Source of the DNA: an uncultured Flavobacteriales bacterium
GTDB taxonomy: Bacteria; Bacteroidota; Bacteroidia; Flavobacteriales_D; Sanyastnellaceae
Assembly: GCA_937881575.1 (NCBI GenBank)
Contig: CALGEI010000137.1
Location: 1 to 36,232 of the forward strand
Length of the DNA: 36,232 nucleotides
Direction of reading: 5' to 3'
Part shown: positions 1 to 7,165 of the stretch, piece by piece
Numbering within the stretch: the stretch's first letter is position 1
How the letters are laid out: each line of letters begins with the position of its first letter
Made by a program: the position numbers and the translations under genes
The notes under the pieces: model-generated
What the model was told of the DNA's origin: nothing
Databases searched by the model: none
What the model saw: the letters and a program-made list of their open reading frames with translations, nothing else

Positions 1-303
1 GCCGATGCAGAGAATTTTCTGGGCCTCTTTCATTCGAAGAATTTTGCTCCAGGAGGCCCAAATTACACCCGTTATGACTCACCGGAATTTGACGCGACAT
101 TTGATGCGGCCATGAACGATTTGGATGCCACGAGTCGCCTGGAGTCGCACGTTCAGATGAATGCACTCATTGCAACCGACTTGCCTGTCATCCCGCTATT
201 CCACGATCAGGTAACTCATTTTATTCGGAAGGATATCGAGGGTTGGGTCATCAGTCCGGTGAACCGATTGGATCTGCGACGTGTGAAGAAAGGCGAATCG
301 TGA
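1..303 (+). CDS. C-terminal end of a peptide ABC transporter substrate-binding protein (5'-truncated)
   Basis: The reading frame is open from the first base and ends in TGA at 301-303, so about 100 residues of a longer protein are present and its start lies outside the window. The segment ADAENFLGLF, then GGPNYTRYDSPEFD, then LIATDLPVIPLFHD followed by a closing VKK region, is the usual end of family 5 solute-binding proteins (DppA/OppA/NikA type). These bind peptides or similar ligands outside the inner membrane and deliver them to an ABC permease. Ligand specificity cannot be read from this fragment. No permease or ATPase gene follows; the next gene, 44 bases on, is a decarboxylase. Bacteroidota often carry such binding proteins as lipoproteins, but the N-terminus needed to check that is missing. 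Confidence 0.85.
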   Translation, partial: ADAENFLGLFHSKNFAPGGPNYTRYDSPEFDATFDAAMNDLDATSRLESHVQMNALIATDLPVIPLFHDQVTHFIRKDIEGWVISPVNRLDLRRVKKGES

Positions 304-347
304 TTTCATGCCGCTTCACTTAACTTGTCCATTCAGAACCCTATTCC

Positions 348-1379
348 ATGCTCAAAATCGATAGCCACACGCACATCATTCCGCGCCATATGCCGCGTTG
401 GACCGAGAAGTTTGGGTACGGTGAATTCATTCATTTGGAGGACAGTCCGAATCCCGGATTTGCACGGATGATGCAAGGCCATACGTTTTTCCGTGAAATC
501 GGCGCGAACTGCTGGGATGCTGAATTGAGAAAGGAGGAGTACGCGGCTTTGGGCGTTCAAGTGCAAGTGGTCTGTACCATTCCGGTTATGTTCAGTTATA
601 ACGCGAAGCCAAAGGATGCCTTAGAATTGGGGCGGTTTTTGAATGATGATCTGGCGGCATTGGTGGCAGGTGACCCACAGCATTATGCAGGTCTTGCGAC
701 CGTTCCCATGCAGGACACAGATTTGGCCATCCAGGAATTGGAACGAGCGAAGTCCATCGGATTGCTGGGTGTGCAAATTGGCTCCAACATCAACGGATTG
801 AATTTATCTGAGCCGCAATTCTTCCCGTTTTTTGAGGCGTGTCAGAGATTGGGTATGGCCGTGATGATTCATCCTTGGGAAATGATGGGCCGGGATCGAA
901 TGGAAAAGTATTGGCTCCCGTGGTTGGTTGGCATGCCCGCTGAAACAGCGAGAGCGGCGAGTTCGCTGGTGTTTGGTGGCGTGTTCGAACGGCTTCCTGA
1001 ATTGAGGGTCATGTTGAGCCATGCGGGAGGGACGTTTTTGACGACGCTCGGTCGCTTGGAACATGGGTTGCGTTGCCGGCCCGATTTGGTTGCGGTGGAC
1101 AACCCGGTGGAGCCCCGCTCTTATTTGGGAAAATTCTGGATCGATAGCATTACCCATGACGCGGACTTGTTGCATTATGTATTGAAGCTGCAAGGGGCCA
1201 GCCGTATTTGCATGGGGTCAGATTATCCGTTCCCGCTGGGAGACTTGGAGTTGGGTCAATACATGGAGTCCATGGGGCTCTCAACGGGCCAATTGGAGTT
1301 CCTTTTTGCTGGTGCGGCCCTTGAATGGCTGGACTTGCCTGCATCGCATTTTGACATTGATCCACGAAAAGGGCTTTAG
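348..1379 (+). CDS. 2-amino-3-carboxymuconate-6-semialdehyde decarboxylase (ACMSD), amidohydrolase family
   Basis: The 343-residue protein matches ACMSD along its whole length. ACMSD is a zinc-dependent decarboxylase that turns ACMS from 3-hydroxyanthranilate cleavage into 2-aminomuconate semialdehyde, diverting kynurenine-pathway carbon away from quinolinate and NAD. Zinc ligands are visible as HTH (His7, His9), His175 in IHPWEMMG and Asp292 in GSDYPFPLGD; the catalytic His225 lies in LSHAGGTF. Other family blocks are NCWD (54-57), PVMFSYNAKP (79-88) and KYWLPWLVGMPAET (187-200). The spacing matches the human enzyme as I recall it. No other kynurenine-pathway gene is in the window. The ATG at 348 places the zinc motif at residues 7-9, as expected. 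Other members of the amidohydrolase_2 family are possible but less likely given the full-length match. Confidence 0.93.
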   Translation: MLKIDSHTHIIPRHMPRWTEKFGYGEFIHLEDSPNPGFARMMQGHTFFREIGANCWDAELRKEEYAALGVQVQVVCTIPVMFSYNAKPKDALELGRFLNDDLAALVAGDPQHYAGLATVPMQDTDLAIQELERAKSIGLLGVQIGSNINGLNLSEPQFFPFFEACQRLGMAVMIHPWEMMGRDRMEKYWLPWLVGMPAETARAASSLVFGGVFERLPELRVMLSHAGGTFLTTLGRLEHGLRCRPDLVAVDNPVEPRSYLGKFWIDSITHDADLLHYVLKLQGASRICMGSDYPFPLGDLELGQYMESMGLSTGQLEFLFAGAALEWLDLPASHFDIDPRKGL

Positions 1380-1429
1380 GAGCAACCATCCAGGTCCCCG
1401 TGGAGTTTGAATTTTAGACCATCGCCTTC

Positions 1430-1990
1430 ATGGAGAACGAGCTGATAGAATTGATAGAAGCGTGCAAGCGCGGTGAGCCGTCTGCTCAGCGTCAGGTCTA
1501 CGCACGATTCAGTTCCATGCTGTTTGCCGTCGCAATACGCTACACCAATACCCGGCAGGATGCAGAAGACGTGGCCCAGGAAGCTTGGGTCAAAGTATTT
1601 CGCCATTTGAAGTCGTTTTCAGAAAACAACAGCTTTGAGGGTTGGTTGCGCAGAATTGTGGTCAATACTGCCATCACGCATTACCGCCGCAACCTCAAAC
1701 ACGTTCATCATGTGGATATGGATGACGTGCATGCAACCCCAAGGGACCTTGAAGCGTTCAAAGATTTAGAGTTCACAAAGGGAGAGCTAGAGCATGCCAT
1801 TGGGCAACTGCCTCCTGGATATGGAATGGTTTTCAAGTTGTACATCATTGATGGGTTTAAACACAAGGAAATCGCCGAGCAATTGGGGATTGACTTGAAC
1901 ACATCGAAGAGCCAATTGAGTCGGGCTCGCCGCTTCTTGCAAGAGGTGTTGGCCGGCATGTCAAAACGAGCGAAAGAGATAGAGTCATGA
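1430..1990 (+). CDS. RNA polymerase sigma factor, ECF subfamily (sigma-70 regions 2 and 4)
   Basis: At 186 residues this is a typical ECF sigma factor that would direct core RNA polymerase to a small regulon. Region 2 spans about residues 20-90: the RQDAEDVAQEAWVKVF helix followed by SFEGWLRRIVVNTAITHYRR. Region 4 spans about 115-175, with ELEHAIGQLPPGYGMVFKLY, then GFKHKEIAEQLGIDLNTSKSQL and SRARR, a helix-turn-helix that would contact the -35 element. Its last four bases (ATGA) overlap the start of the next gene, so the two are probably translated together, the usual arrangement of an ECF factor with its regulator. A third gene follows directly. The signal that activates it cannot be read from the sequence. 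Confidence 0.93.
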   Translation: MENELIELIEACKRGEPSAQRQVYARFSSMLFAVAIRYTNTRQDAEDVAQEAWVKVFRHLKSFSENNSFEGWLRRIVVNTAITHYRRNLKHVHHVDMDDVHATPRDLEAFKDLEFTKGELEHAIGQLPPGYGMVFKLYIIDGFKHKEIAEQLGIDLNTSKSQLSRARRFLQEVLAGMSKRAKEIES

Positions 1991-2544
1991 GCAACGAACA
2001 GCAATTTGATGACCGCGTCAAGCGGATGTTTCAAGGTGAATCGGTCGCAGCCCCCGCACATTTGGAGGAGCGAGTATTTGCCCAGTTGGCTCCGTCTCCT
2101 TGGTCAAAACGACTGGGATTGACAGGAGGAGTTCTCTTGATTTGTGCAGTTGGCTGGTGGAGTGCGTTGGATGATTCTAGCGAGTCGATGGAGTTGACTC
2201 CAAAGCAGACCTCTGCTGAAATTTCGGTCGTTGAACCGGCTCCGATACGGGAAGATGTTGTTGATTTCGGGGAAACAAACGGAAGTGTGGAATTCCAATC
2301 TGATGGGGTTTCCTCGGCTGGGCAGGCGAAGCAAGGTGACTCGGCTGAAGTCCACCCCAACGGACTGATGAAAGAAGAGGGGACCACCGATGCGTCATCC
2401 TTGCAGTCGGAGACTTTCCTGCTGGAGCTACTGGATCGGGTTCCCGCAGTGTCGATTGATCTGGACTCGAGTTCGCCATCCAATCTGAAACAAGCCACCG
2501 AGGAACAGTGGGTGATGCCCGCCGTCGTCAAAGTGAAAAATTAA
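1987..2544 (+). CDS. Single-span membrane protein, probable anti-sigma factor of the upstream ECF sigma
   Basis: This 185-residue protein starts inside the stop of the sigma factor gene (ATGA overlap). It has a charged cytoplasmic N-terminus (FDDRVKRMFQGESVAAPAHLEERV, split by an Ala-Pro turn near residue 21), one hydrophobic span at about residues 44-61 (LGLTGGVLLICAVGWWSAL), and a Ser/Glu-rich, probably periplasmic tail of about 120 residues. This layout, and the gene order directly after an ECF factor, fit a Bacteroidota anti-sigma factor that holds the sigma at the membrane. There is no HxxxCxxC zinc-finger motif, so it is not a classical ZAS protein and the role rests on context. I do not recognise the periplasmic tail. 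Confidence 0.6.
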   Translation: MSNEQQFDDRVKRMFQGESVAAPAHLEERVFAQLAPSPWSKRLGLTGGVLLICAVGWWSALDDSSESMELTPKQTSAEISVVEPAPIREDVVDFGETNGSVEFQSDGVSSAGQAKQGDSAEVHPNGLMKEEGTTDASSLQSETFLLELLDRVPAVSIDLDSSSPSNLKQATEEQWVMPAVVKVKN

Positions 2545-2590
2545 AGGCTTGCCGTCCCACGCGAATCGTTCTGATGCACTTTTGAAGCGC

Positions 2591-3487
2591 ATGCATGGCA
2601 CAGGCGCTCCAATAGTTCAATTCTTTTTACTGACCGTGATGCTCTTTTTGGGCTCGATGGTGCTCAGGAGTGAGGTGCTGTTAGACAGCATCCGTTTGGA
2701 CGGGAAAATCTTACTCATTGACGCGCAGGTTCGATTTGATTCGACAGATTTCCGAAAAGAAGGTGGCTCAAGCTCCAGTCGAACACGAGACCTTAGTCGC
2801 CGCGGGCGGTCCAGTTATTTCATAGCTCATGTCGGATTGGGTGTGCCCGAAGTGCAAGCATCGGGCAGTTCTGTGGCTTCCTGGACCAGGCAGTCATTGC
2901 CTGTTTATTCCTTGGGCGGCGGAACGGTTTGGCCGGCATGGACGAAACGAACAACGCCGGCAGGTGCGCTTGAAAGTCTTTGGAGCGTGGATCGTTTGGA
3001 TCGCGTCGCTTTGGATTTGAATGCCTTGCCAGATTCGCTTATTGGATTCGTCCAAAGTGAAGAAACACGTGGTTTAGAAGGGGTGGTTTACGAACGCTTT
3101 CCCATCGGTGTGGAGACAGACACCGTGCCGATTGCCATTGTTTCCAGTGCGTTGTGGAGAGCGTCCTTCCAAATCGGTTGGACTTCCACTTGGCACACAC
3201 ACTGGTCTTGGCATGCGGCCATCGGTGCTTCGGTCCTTTTGATGCCAGAGGAAGCCATGAGGCTCTATGCACCTGATCTCGCTCGAGAACAACCGGTTGC
3301 GGTGGCAGAGCGTTTGTCTGGTCAATTGATTCCACTCGTGGATGTGAGCATTCATAGGCGCTTGACGTCGTCACGCGCCTATGTGGATTCGCCATTCACC
3401 ATTGGATTGCATGCACGTCTTCAGTCAGGGGCGCAGTTTTGGATGGGGCTCCAGATGCGCTGGTACCCTTCGGTGAATAAGAACTAG
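2591..3487 (+). CDS. Unrecognised exported or envelope protein in the sigma factor cassette
   Basis: I do not recognise a family. The frame can start at a TTG (2549, four bases after the previous stop) or at the ATG at 2591. I prefer 2591 because it puts a hydrophobic stretch (VQFFLLTVMLFLGSMVL) near the N-terminus, as in a signal peptide. The mature part begins with strand-like segments (LLDSIRLDGKILLIDAQVRF), has a Ser/Arg-rich linker, and later alternates polar and aromatic residues (FQIGWTSTWHTHWSWHAAIG). It ends in GAQFWMGLQMRWYP, an aromatic-rich last strand like those closing outer-membrane barrels. A small outer-membrane beta-barrel is therefore plausible but unproven. Its place behind the sigma and putative anti-sigma genes suggests co-transcription and perhaps a role as sensor or target of that system. 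Confidence 0.6.
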   Translation: MHGTGAPIVQFFLLTVMLFLGSMVLRSEVLLDSIRLDGKILLIDAQVRFDSTDFRKEGGSSSSRTRDLSRRGRSSYFIAHVGLGVPEVQASGSSVASWTRQSLPVYSLGGGTVWPAWTKRTTPAGALESLWSVDRLDRVALDLNALPDSLIGFVQSEETRGLEGVVYERFPIGVETDTVPIAIVSSALWRASFQIGWTSTWHTHWSWHAAIGASVLLMPEEAMRLYAPDLAREQPVAVAERLSGQLIPLVDVSIHRRLTSSRAYVDSPFTIGLHARLQSGAQFWMGLQMRWYPSVNKN

Positions 3488-3549
3488 TGACGGGCGATCC
3501 ATGTGTTGTTGACCATTGAAGGCATGATAATTTACTTACCTTACGGAAC

Positions 3550-4617
3550 ATGAAGCGTCTCACTCTTTTCATCTCGAATGTGTCGGCAGTCTTGCTGTTG
3601 CTCGCGGTTCCGATGGCGATGCAGTCGCAGCTTGTCATGAATGGCGGCTTCGAATCGATCTCAACGCTTCCAAGCAATACCGGTCAATGGTCCTTTGCTG
3701 AGCATTGGAGCAACGCATCCAGTGCCACAGGAGATCCAGACTTGTACCACATACAAGGGACTGGAGGGGGCGATTTGCCTGAAACGCCTGTAGCGATTAT
3801 CGCCCCTTTCCAGGGAATGGCCATTGCTGGCTTCATGGCTTGCGGAGTTGCCGGAACCAACAGGAGGGAGTATTGGACAGGACAATTTTCAGAAGCGTTG
3901 GTCCCTGGGCAACGGTATCAAATGACACTGGCTTTGGCCAATGGGGAAAGGACTCCATTTTCCGAGGCCGGTTTGGGAGTCAGTGGATTGGGGATGCACT
4001 TTTCAGAAGGCGTTCCGTTGCAGAATGACTTGGAACCGCTTCAGGTGAATGCACATTTTGAATTCCCTCAAGTTCTTTTTGGAAGAGAATGGCAGGTATT
4101 GGCCTTCGCATTCACGGCTCAAGAACCCCATACACATTTTACGTGGGGCGTTTTTGGATCGGATGACCAACACAGTATTGTGGTTGAAGAGGGGGCCGGA
4201 CCGTCCATGGCTTATTATTTTCTTGATGGCTTCGAAATCACTGCGGTTGATGGTGGAATGGAGAATGAAGAAAGCGATGCGGACACCCGCGGTCCTGATG
4301 TCAAGCCAGATGCAGGTGAAGTTGATTTGGATGCTGCAATGTCCTGGTTTGTGCCGAATGCTTTTACGCCGAATGGAGATGGTGAAAACGACGTATTTCT
4401 TCCTGTTTTGCGCAACATGGAGTTGATTAAAATGGAGGTTTTCAATCGTTGGGGAGAGCAGATGTGGTTGACCGAAGATGCCCAAACCACGGGATGGGAT
4501 GGACAGCAAATCGGCCATGTTGAAGCATTGCACGGAACGTATGTCTGGCAATTGCAGATGCGCGAAGAAAATGGCCAAGTGGTCACTAAATCGGGGTCGC
4601 TCAACCTCATTCGCTGA
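3550..4617 (+). CDS. Secreted protein with type B (gliding/CHU_C) type IX secretion sorting domain
   Basis: This 355-residue protein has a signal peptide (about 1-27, MKRLTLF followed by a Val/Leu-rich core). The mature N-terminus LVMNGGFESISTLPSN looks like the start of a carbohydrate-binding-like jellyroll. The region to about residue 235 contains strand-rich sequence of unknown function. A short acidic linker (around 235-262) leads to the C-terminal domain, which starts WFVPNAFTPNGDGENDVF and continues through VFNRWGEQMW, TGWDG and a closing GTYVWQLQMR, the hallmarks of the gliding-motility-associated type B sorting domain. In Bacteroidota this domain sends proteins through the T9SS to the cell surface or medium. 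The gene stands alone between the sigma cassette and bshC. The cargo part has no enzymatic motif I can name. Confidence 0.85.
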   Translation: MKRLTLFISNVSAVLLLLAVPMAMQSQLVMNGGFESISTLPSNTGQWSFAEHWSNASSATGDPDLYHIQGTGGGDLPETPVAIIAPFQGMAIAGFMACGVAGTNRREYWTGQFSEALVPGQRYQMTLALANGERTPFSEAGLGVSGLGMHFSEGVPLQNDLEPLQVNAHFEFPQVLFGREWQVLAFAFTAQEPHTHFTWGVFGSDDQHSIVVEEGAGPSMAYYFLDGFEITAVDGGMENEESDADTRGPDVKPDAGEVDLDAAMSWFVPNAFTPNGDGENDVFLPVLRNMELIKMEVFNRWGEQMWLTEDAQTTGWDGQQIGHVEALHGTYVWQLQMREENGQVVTKSGSLNLIR

Positions 4618-4641
4618 ATTCAGAAAGCGATTATAGTTCAG

Positions 4642-4649
4642 TTGATTCG
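4642..4649 (+). promoter_or_regulatory. Possible -7-like box (TTGATTCG) five bases before the bshC ATG
   Basis: TTGATTCG matches the Bacteroidota -7 consensus TAnnTTTG at six of eight positions when C is not allowed at position 7, and the same octamer precedes the ATG at 10853 at the same distance. No convincing TTTG lies 18-22 bases upstream, so this is a weak call based on recurrence. Confidence 0.25.
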
Positions 4650-4654
4650 CGCAC

Positions 4655-6199
4655 ATGCATTCCACTCGTTTTTCGCAATTGAACAGCGTTGAGCCGAAAA
4701 CGCTCATCCAGTCCTGGTTACAGCAGGGCCAGACCATTCGCCCTTTCTGGCCCTTTCCGTCCACTTTCCAGGGGATTGTGGACCGCTTGGCCAAATCCGA
4801 CGGAATCAATATGGAGCGTCGGTCACTTGTGGCGAATGCTTTGGAACAACAGTACCAAGATGCAGGAATGGCGATTCCTGCAAATTTGAAAGCCTTTCGG
4901 TCTGGAGCGCGTGCCGTCACGACAGGACATCAATTGGTCTTGATGGGCGGACCGGCCTTTTTCCATTACAAAATCATGTCTGCGGTTCGTTGGGCGGAGT
5001 CACTCTCCGAACAAGGGGTTGTAGCGGTGCCCGTGTTTTGGCTGGCCTCCGAAGATCATGATTTTGAAGAAATCGCCCGTGTTTTTTCAAGAGAACAGGC
5101 GCCATTTCATTGGCAACCGGATGCCGATCCTCAGGCAAAAGCGGTGGGAAGATTGTTGTGGACTCCCGAAGACGAGGAAGCGCTGGCCGAATGGGCACAG
5201 CAATCGGACGTGTTGCCGATGGATTCCATTGCTGGCAGCACGCCGATGTCTTTGGCACAGCGGGTTCGTTTGTGGATTCATGACATGTTCGAGGGATTGG
5301 GCGTTTTGGTGATCGATGGCGATGATCCGGCTCTCAAAGAAATGGCTGGACATCTCTGGAGTGCTGAATGGAAAGGCCAAGGCATTGCAGAGGCGGTCAA
5401 GCACTCAACAGCGGCGTTGGAATTGGCCGGTTGGAAAGCGCAATTGCGCATTCAAGAAAACAACTTGTTTCATTTGAATTCAGAGGGAGAGCGGACTCGA
5501 GCAGACCGTTGGATCAAAGAACAACGTGCCTTGGCTTGGCAGGACGAGCCGGAATTCAACTGGAGCCCCAATGCTGCACTTCGTCCGATTTATCAGGAGT
5601 TTTTATTGCAAAGCGCGGCGGTCATAGGGGGACCTGGAGAAATCGCTTATTGGTTGCAGTTGGGCGGAGCGTTTCAGCACCATGCGGTGGAGCAGCCAGC
5701 CTTGATGCTTCGGGATGGCGCTTTGGTGTGGTCGAAAGAGCAGGCCGCATTGGCGAAGGAGGTAGGGTGGTCTCCGATCACAGGAATGTGGACAGGAATG
5801 GAGGCTTCCAATCGTTGGGTCAGCATGCACATGGATCCGGATAATGAAGTTCATCGGGCTTGGGATGAGTGGGGGAAAGCGTTGGAAGCCCACGCTGTGG
5901 GAATGGGGCGGGACGTCCTACCGACAACCCGGGCTTCTTTAAGCAACATGGAGAAGGAGTGGCTGCGACTGCAGAAGAAATGGAGAAAAGCAGTGCGTTC
6001 TCGACATGTCGTCAAGTGCCAGCAGCTCGAAGTGCTATTCGATGGTGTCCTGTTTCCTGAAGGATCACCTCAAGAAAGGTTGATCAATGTTCGCGCACTG
6101 GTGCAGGATGAAAATTCACTGGCTGGATTGAATCGAACCTGGCTTGAGAAGAGTAAGGATTCGGTCGAGCCTGTTTTTTTTGTCTTTGAATCCCTTTAG
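4655..6199 (+). CDS. bshC: Putative cysteine ligase BshC (bacillithiol biosynthesis)
   Basis: The 514-residue protein is the right length and pattern for BshC, the enzyme thought to add cysteine to GlcN-malate in the last step of bacillithiol synthesis in the cytoplasm. Diagnostic blocks are VTTGHQLVLMGGPAFFHYKI (88-107; most family members have TTGQQ, so His92 replaces Gln) and VPVFWLASEDHDFEEI (125-140). The C-terminal third holds a helical coiled-coil region (around residues 420-480, rich in Trp, Lys and Arg) before the final FFVFESL. bshA and bshB are not in this window, which is normal because the genes are often scattered. A YtxJ-type bacillithiol-linked protein lies about 17 kb downstream and supports the use of this thiol. 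Confidence 0.93.
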   Translation: MHSTRFSQLNSVEPKTLIQSWLQQGQTIRPFWPFPSTFQGIVDRLAKSDGINMERRSLVANALEQQYQDAGMAIPANLKAFRSGARAVTTGHQLVLMGGPAFFHYKIMSAVRWAESLSEQGVVAVPVFWLASEDHDFEEIARVFSREQAPFHWQPDADPQAKAVGRLLWTPEDEEALAEWAQQSDVLPMDSIAGSTPMSLAQRVRLWIHDMFEGLGVLVIDGDDPALKEMAGHLWSAEWKGQGIAEAVKHSTAALELAGWKAQLRIQENNLFHLNSEGERTRADRWIKEQRALAWQDEPEFNWSPNAALRPIYQEFLLQSAAVIGGPGEIAYWLQLGGAFQHHAVEQPALMLRDGALVWSKEQAALAKEVGWSPITGMWTGMEASNRWVSMHMDPDNEVHRAWDEWGKALEAHAVGMGRDVLPTTRASLSNMEKEWLRLQKKWRKAVRSRHVVKCQQLEVLFDGVLFPEGSPQERLINVRALVQDENSLAGLNRTWLEKSKDSVEPVFFVFESL

Positions 6200-6217
6200 A
6201 AGCTCGGCAGTGGCATT

Positions 6218-6225
6218 TAGCTTTG
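6218..6225 (+). promoter_or_regulatory. Bacteroidota-type promoter -7 box (TAGCTTTG) next to an ATG
   Basis: TAGCTTTG fits TAnnTTTG exactly. A TTTA at 6195-6198 lies 19 bases upstream, a good match to the TTTG -33 element and its usual spacing. The ATG of the HAD-like gene starts only four bases after the box, so transcription would begin at or next to the start codon. Confidence 0.5.
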
Positions 6226-6229
6226 CTCT

Positions 6230-6688
6230 ATGAATGAGCTATCAGGACGTCCGAATTCAGCCAATGTCGCTTTGAACCAAGCGGTCGATGATCACGGAAA
6301 CGCAGCGTCACCTTTGCTTCCCGAACATGTGAAAAATTATCTCATTGACATTGATGGGACGGTCACGGAAGATGTTCCCAATGAAGAGCCAGAGCGCATG
6401 GCCACTTGCGAACCTTTTCCTGATGCTTTAGAGACCCTCAACCGGTGGCATGGCGATGGTCACATCATTACGTTTTTCACATCCCGCACAGAAGACCACC
6501 GAGCGGTCACAGAAGCGTGGTTGGACAAACATGGATTTCTCTACCATGGTCTGCTCATGGGCAAACCGCGCGGGGGCAATTACCATTGGGTAGACAATCA
6601 CATTGTGCGAGCGACCCGGTATGAGGGTACCTTTTCGGATCTGGTCCGAGAAAATGCCGAAATTGAAGTGTTCAAAAAAGGCGGGTGA
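6230..6688 (+). CDS. Small HAD-superfamily protein (phosphatase-like)
   Basis: At 152 residues this is a minimal HAD-like fold. After a poorly conserved N-terminus of about 36 residues comes NYLIDIDGTVTEDVP (motif I, DxD with nucleophile Asp and acid/base Asp), then ITFFTSRTEDHR (motif II, Ser/Thr) and YHWVDNH late in the chain (a possible motif IV acidic residue). It would act on a small phosphorylated substrate in the cytoplasm; the substrate cannot be inferred. Similar short proteins in Flavobacteriia are sometimes labelled phosphoheptose isomerase, which the sequence does not support. It follows bshC by 30 bases but has its own promoter-like box. It converges on ruvX with seven bases between the stops. 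Confidence 0.75.
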   Translation: MNELSGRPNSANVALNQAVDDHGNAASPLLPEHVKNYLIDIDGTVTEDVPNEEPERMATCEPFPDALETLNRWHGDGHIITFFTSRTEDHRAVTEAWLDKHGFLYHGLLMGKPRGGNYHWVDNHIVRATRYEGTFSDLVRENAEIEVFKKGG

Positions 6689-6695
6689 CTGAAAT

Positions 6696-7121
6696 TTAGC
6701 GCGGGAGTGTCTCCAAAAATCGTTGCAAGATGAGAGCGGCTGCAACACGATCCATGGCTCCTTTGACTTCTCGTTTCTTCTTTTTCATTCCGCTTTGAAC
6801 CATGGAAAAGCGCGCTTCGCGGCTTGTGAAGGATTCATCGACGAGGTGAACAGGCCAATGGGGCCATTTTTTTAGCAGATCAGCTTGTAAAGTGCGGATG
6901 GCTTGAGTGCTATCGGTTTCAGCGTCCAGCCTGTTCGACCAAGCGTCCGGCATTCCCAGTACAAATCCGGCGCAGGGTTCTGCTTTGGCTAAGCTCTCCA
7001 GAGCCTTCCAAATGTCATCAGTCAGAACGGTTTCGTGGGGAAATGCCATGCAAGCATTGGCGTCTGTGAAGGCGATTCCAGTGCGTACTTTACCATAATC
7101 AATGCCGATCCAACGTGCCAT
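6696..7121 (-). CDS. ruvX: Putative Holliday junction resolvase / pre-16S rRNA nuclease RuvX (YqgF)
   Basis: The 141-residue protein begins MARWIGIDYGKVRTGIAFTD, the RNase H-like first strand with its catalytic Asp, and continues with FVLGMPDAW, VDESFTSREARFSM with an acidic Asp-Glu pair, and DRVAAALILQRFL with the last acidic residue. These are the conserved blocks of the YqgF/RuvX family, which matures the 5' end of 16S rRNA in E. coli and was first proposed as a Holliday junction resolvase. Length and start are standard. The insert MKKKKREVKGAMD is a basic loop, common in this family. The gene is divergent from the glycosyltransferase gene, with 44 bases between the two starts, and probably monocistronic. 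Confidence 0.92.
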   Translation of the reverse strand: MARWIGIDYGKVRTGIAFTDANACMAFPHETVLTDDIWKALESLAKAEPCAGFVLGMPDAWSNRLDAETDSTQAIRTLQADLLKKWPHWPVHLVDESFTSREARFSMVQSGMKKKKREVKGAMDRVAAALILQRFLETLPR

Positions 7122-7153
7122 GCCGCAAGGTACGTCGCATCTTGTTCGGCATG

Positions 7154-7161
7154 TATCTTCG
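7154..7161 (+). promoter_or_regulatory. -7-like box (TATCTTCG) four bases before an ATG
   Basis: TATCTTCG, CGCC, ATG: the same octamer lies at the same distance before the ATG at 25736. It differs from TAnnTTTG only by C at position 7. No clear -33 TTTG is visible upstream. It helps choose ATG 7166 over the earlier ATG at 7151. Confidence 0.4.
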
Positions 7162-7165
7162 CGCC

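Noticed and set aside
4003-4920. Minus-strand frame of 305 residues opposite the T9SS cargo and bshC
   Set aside because: It lies across two genes with clear homology on the other strand and has no domain of its own.
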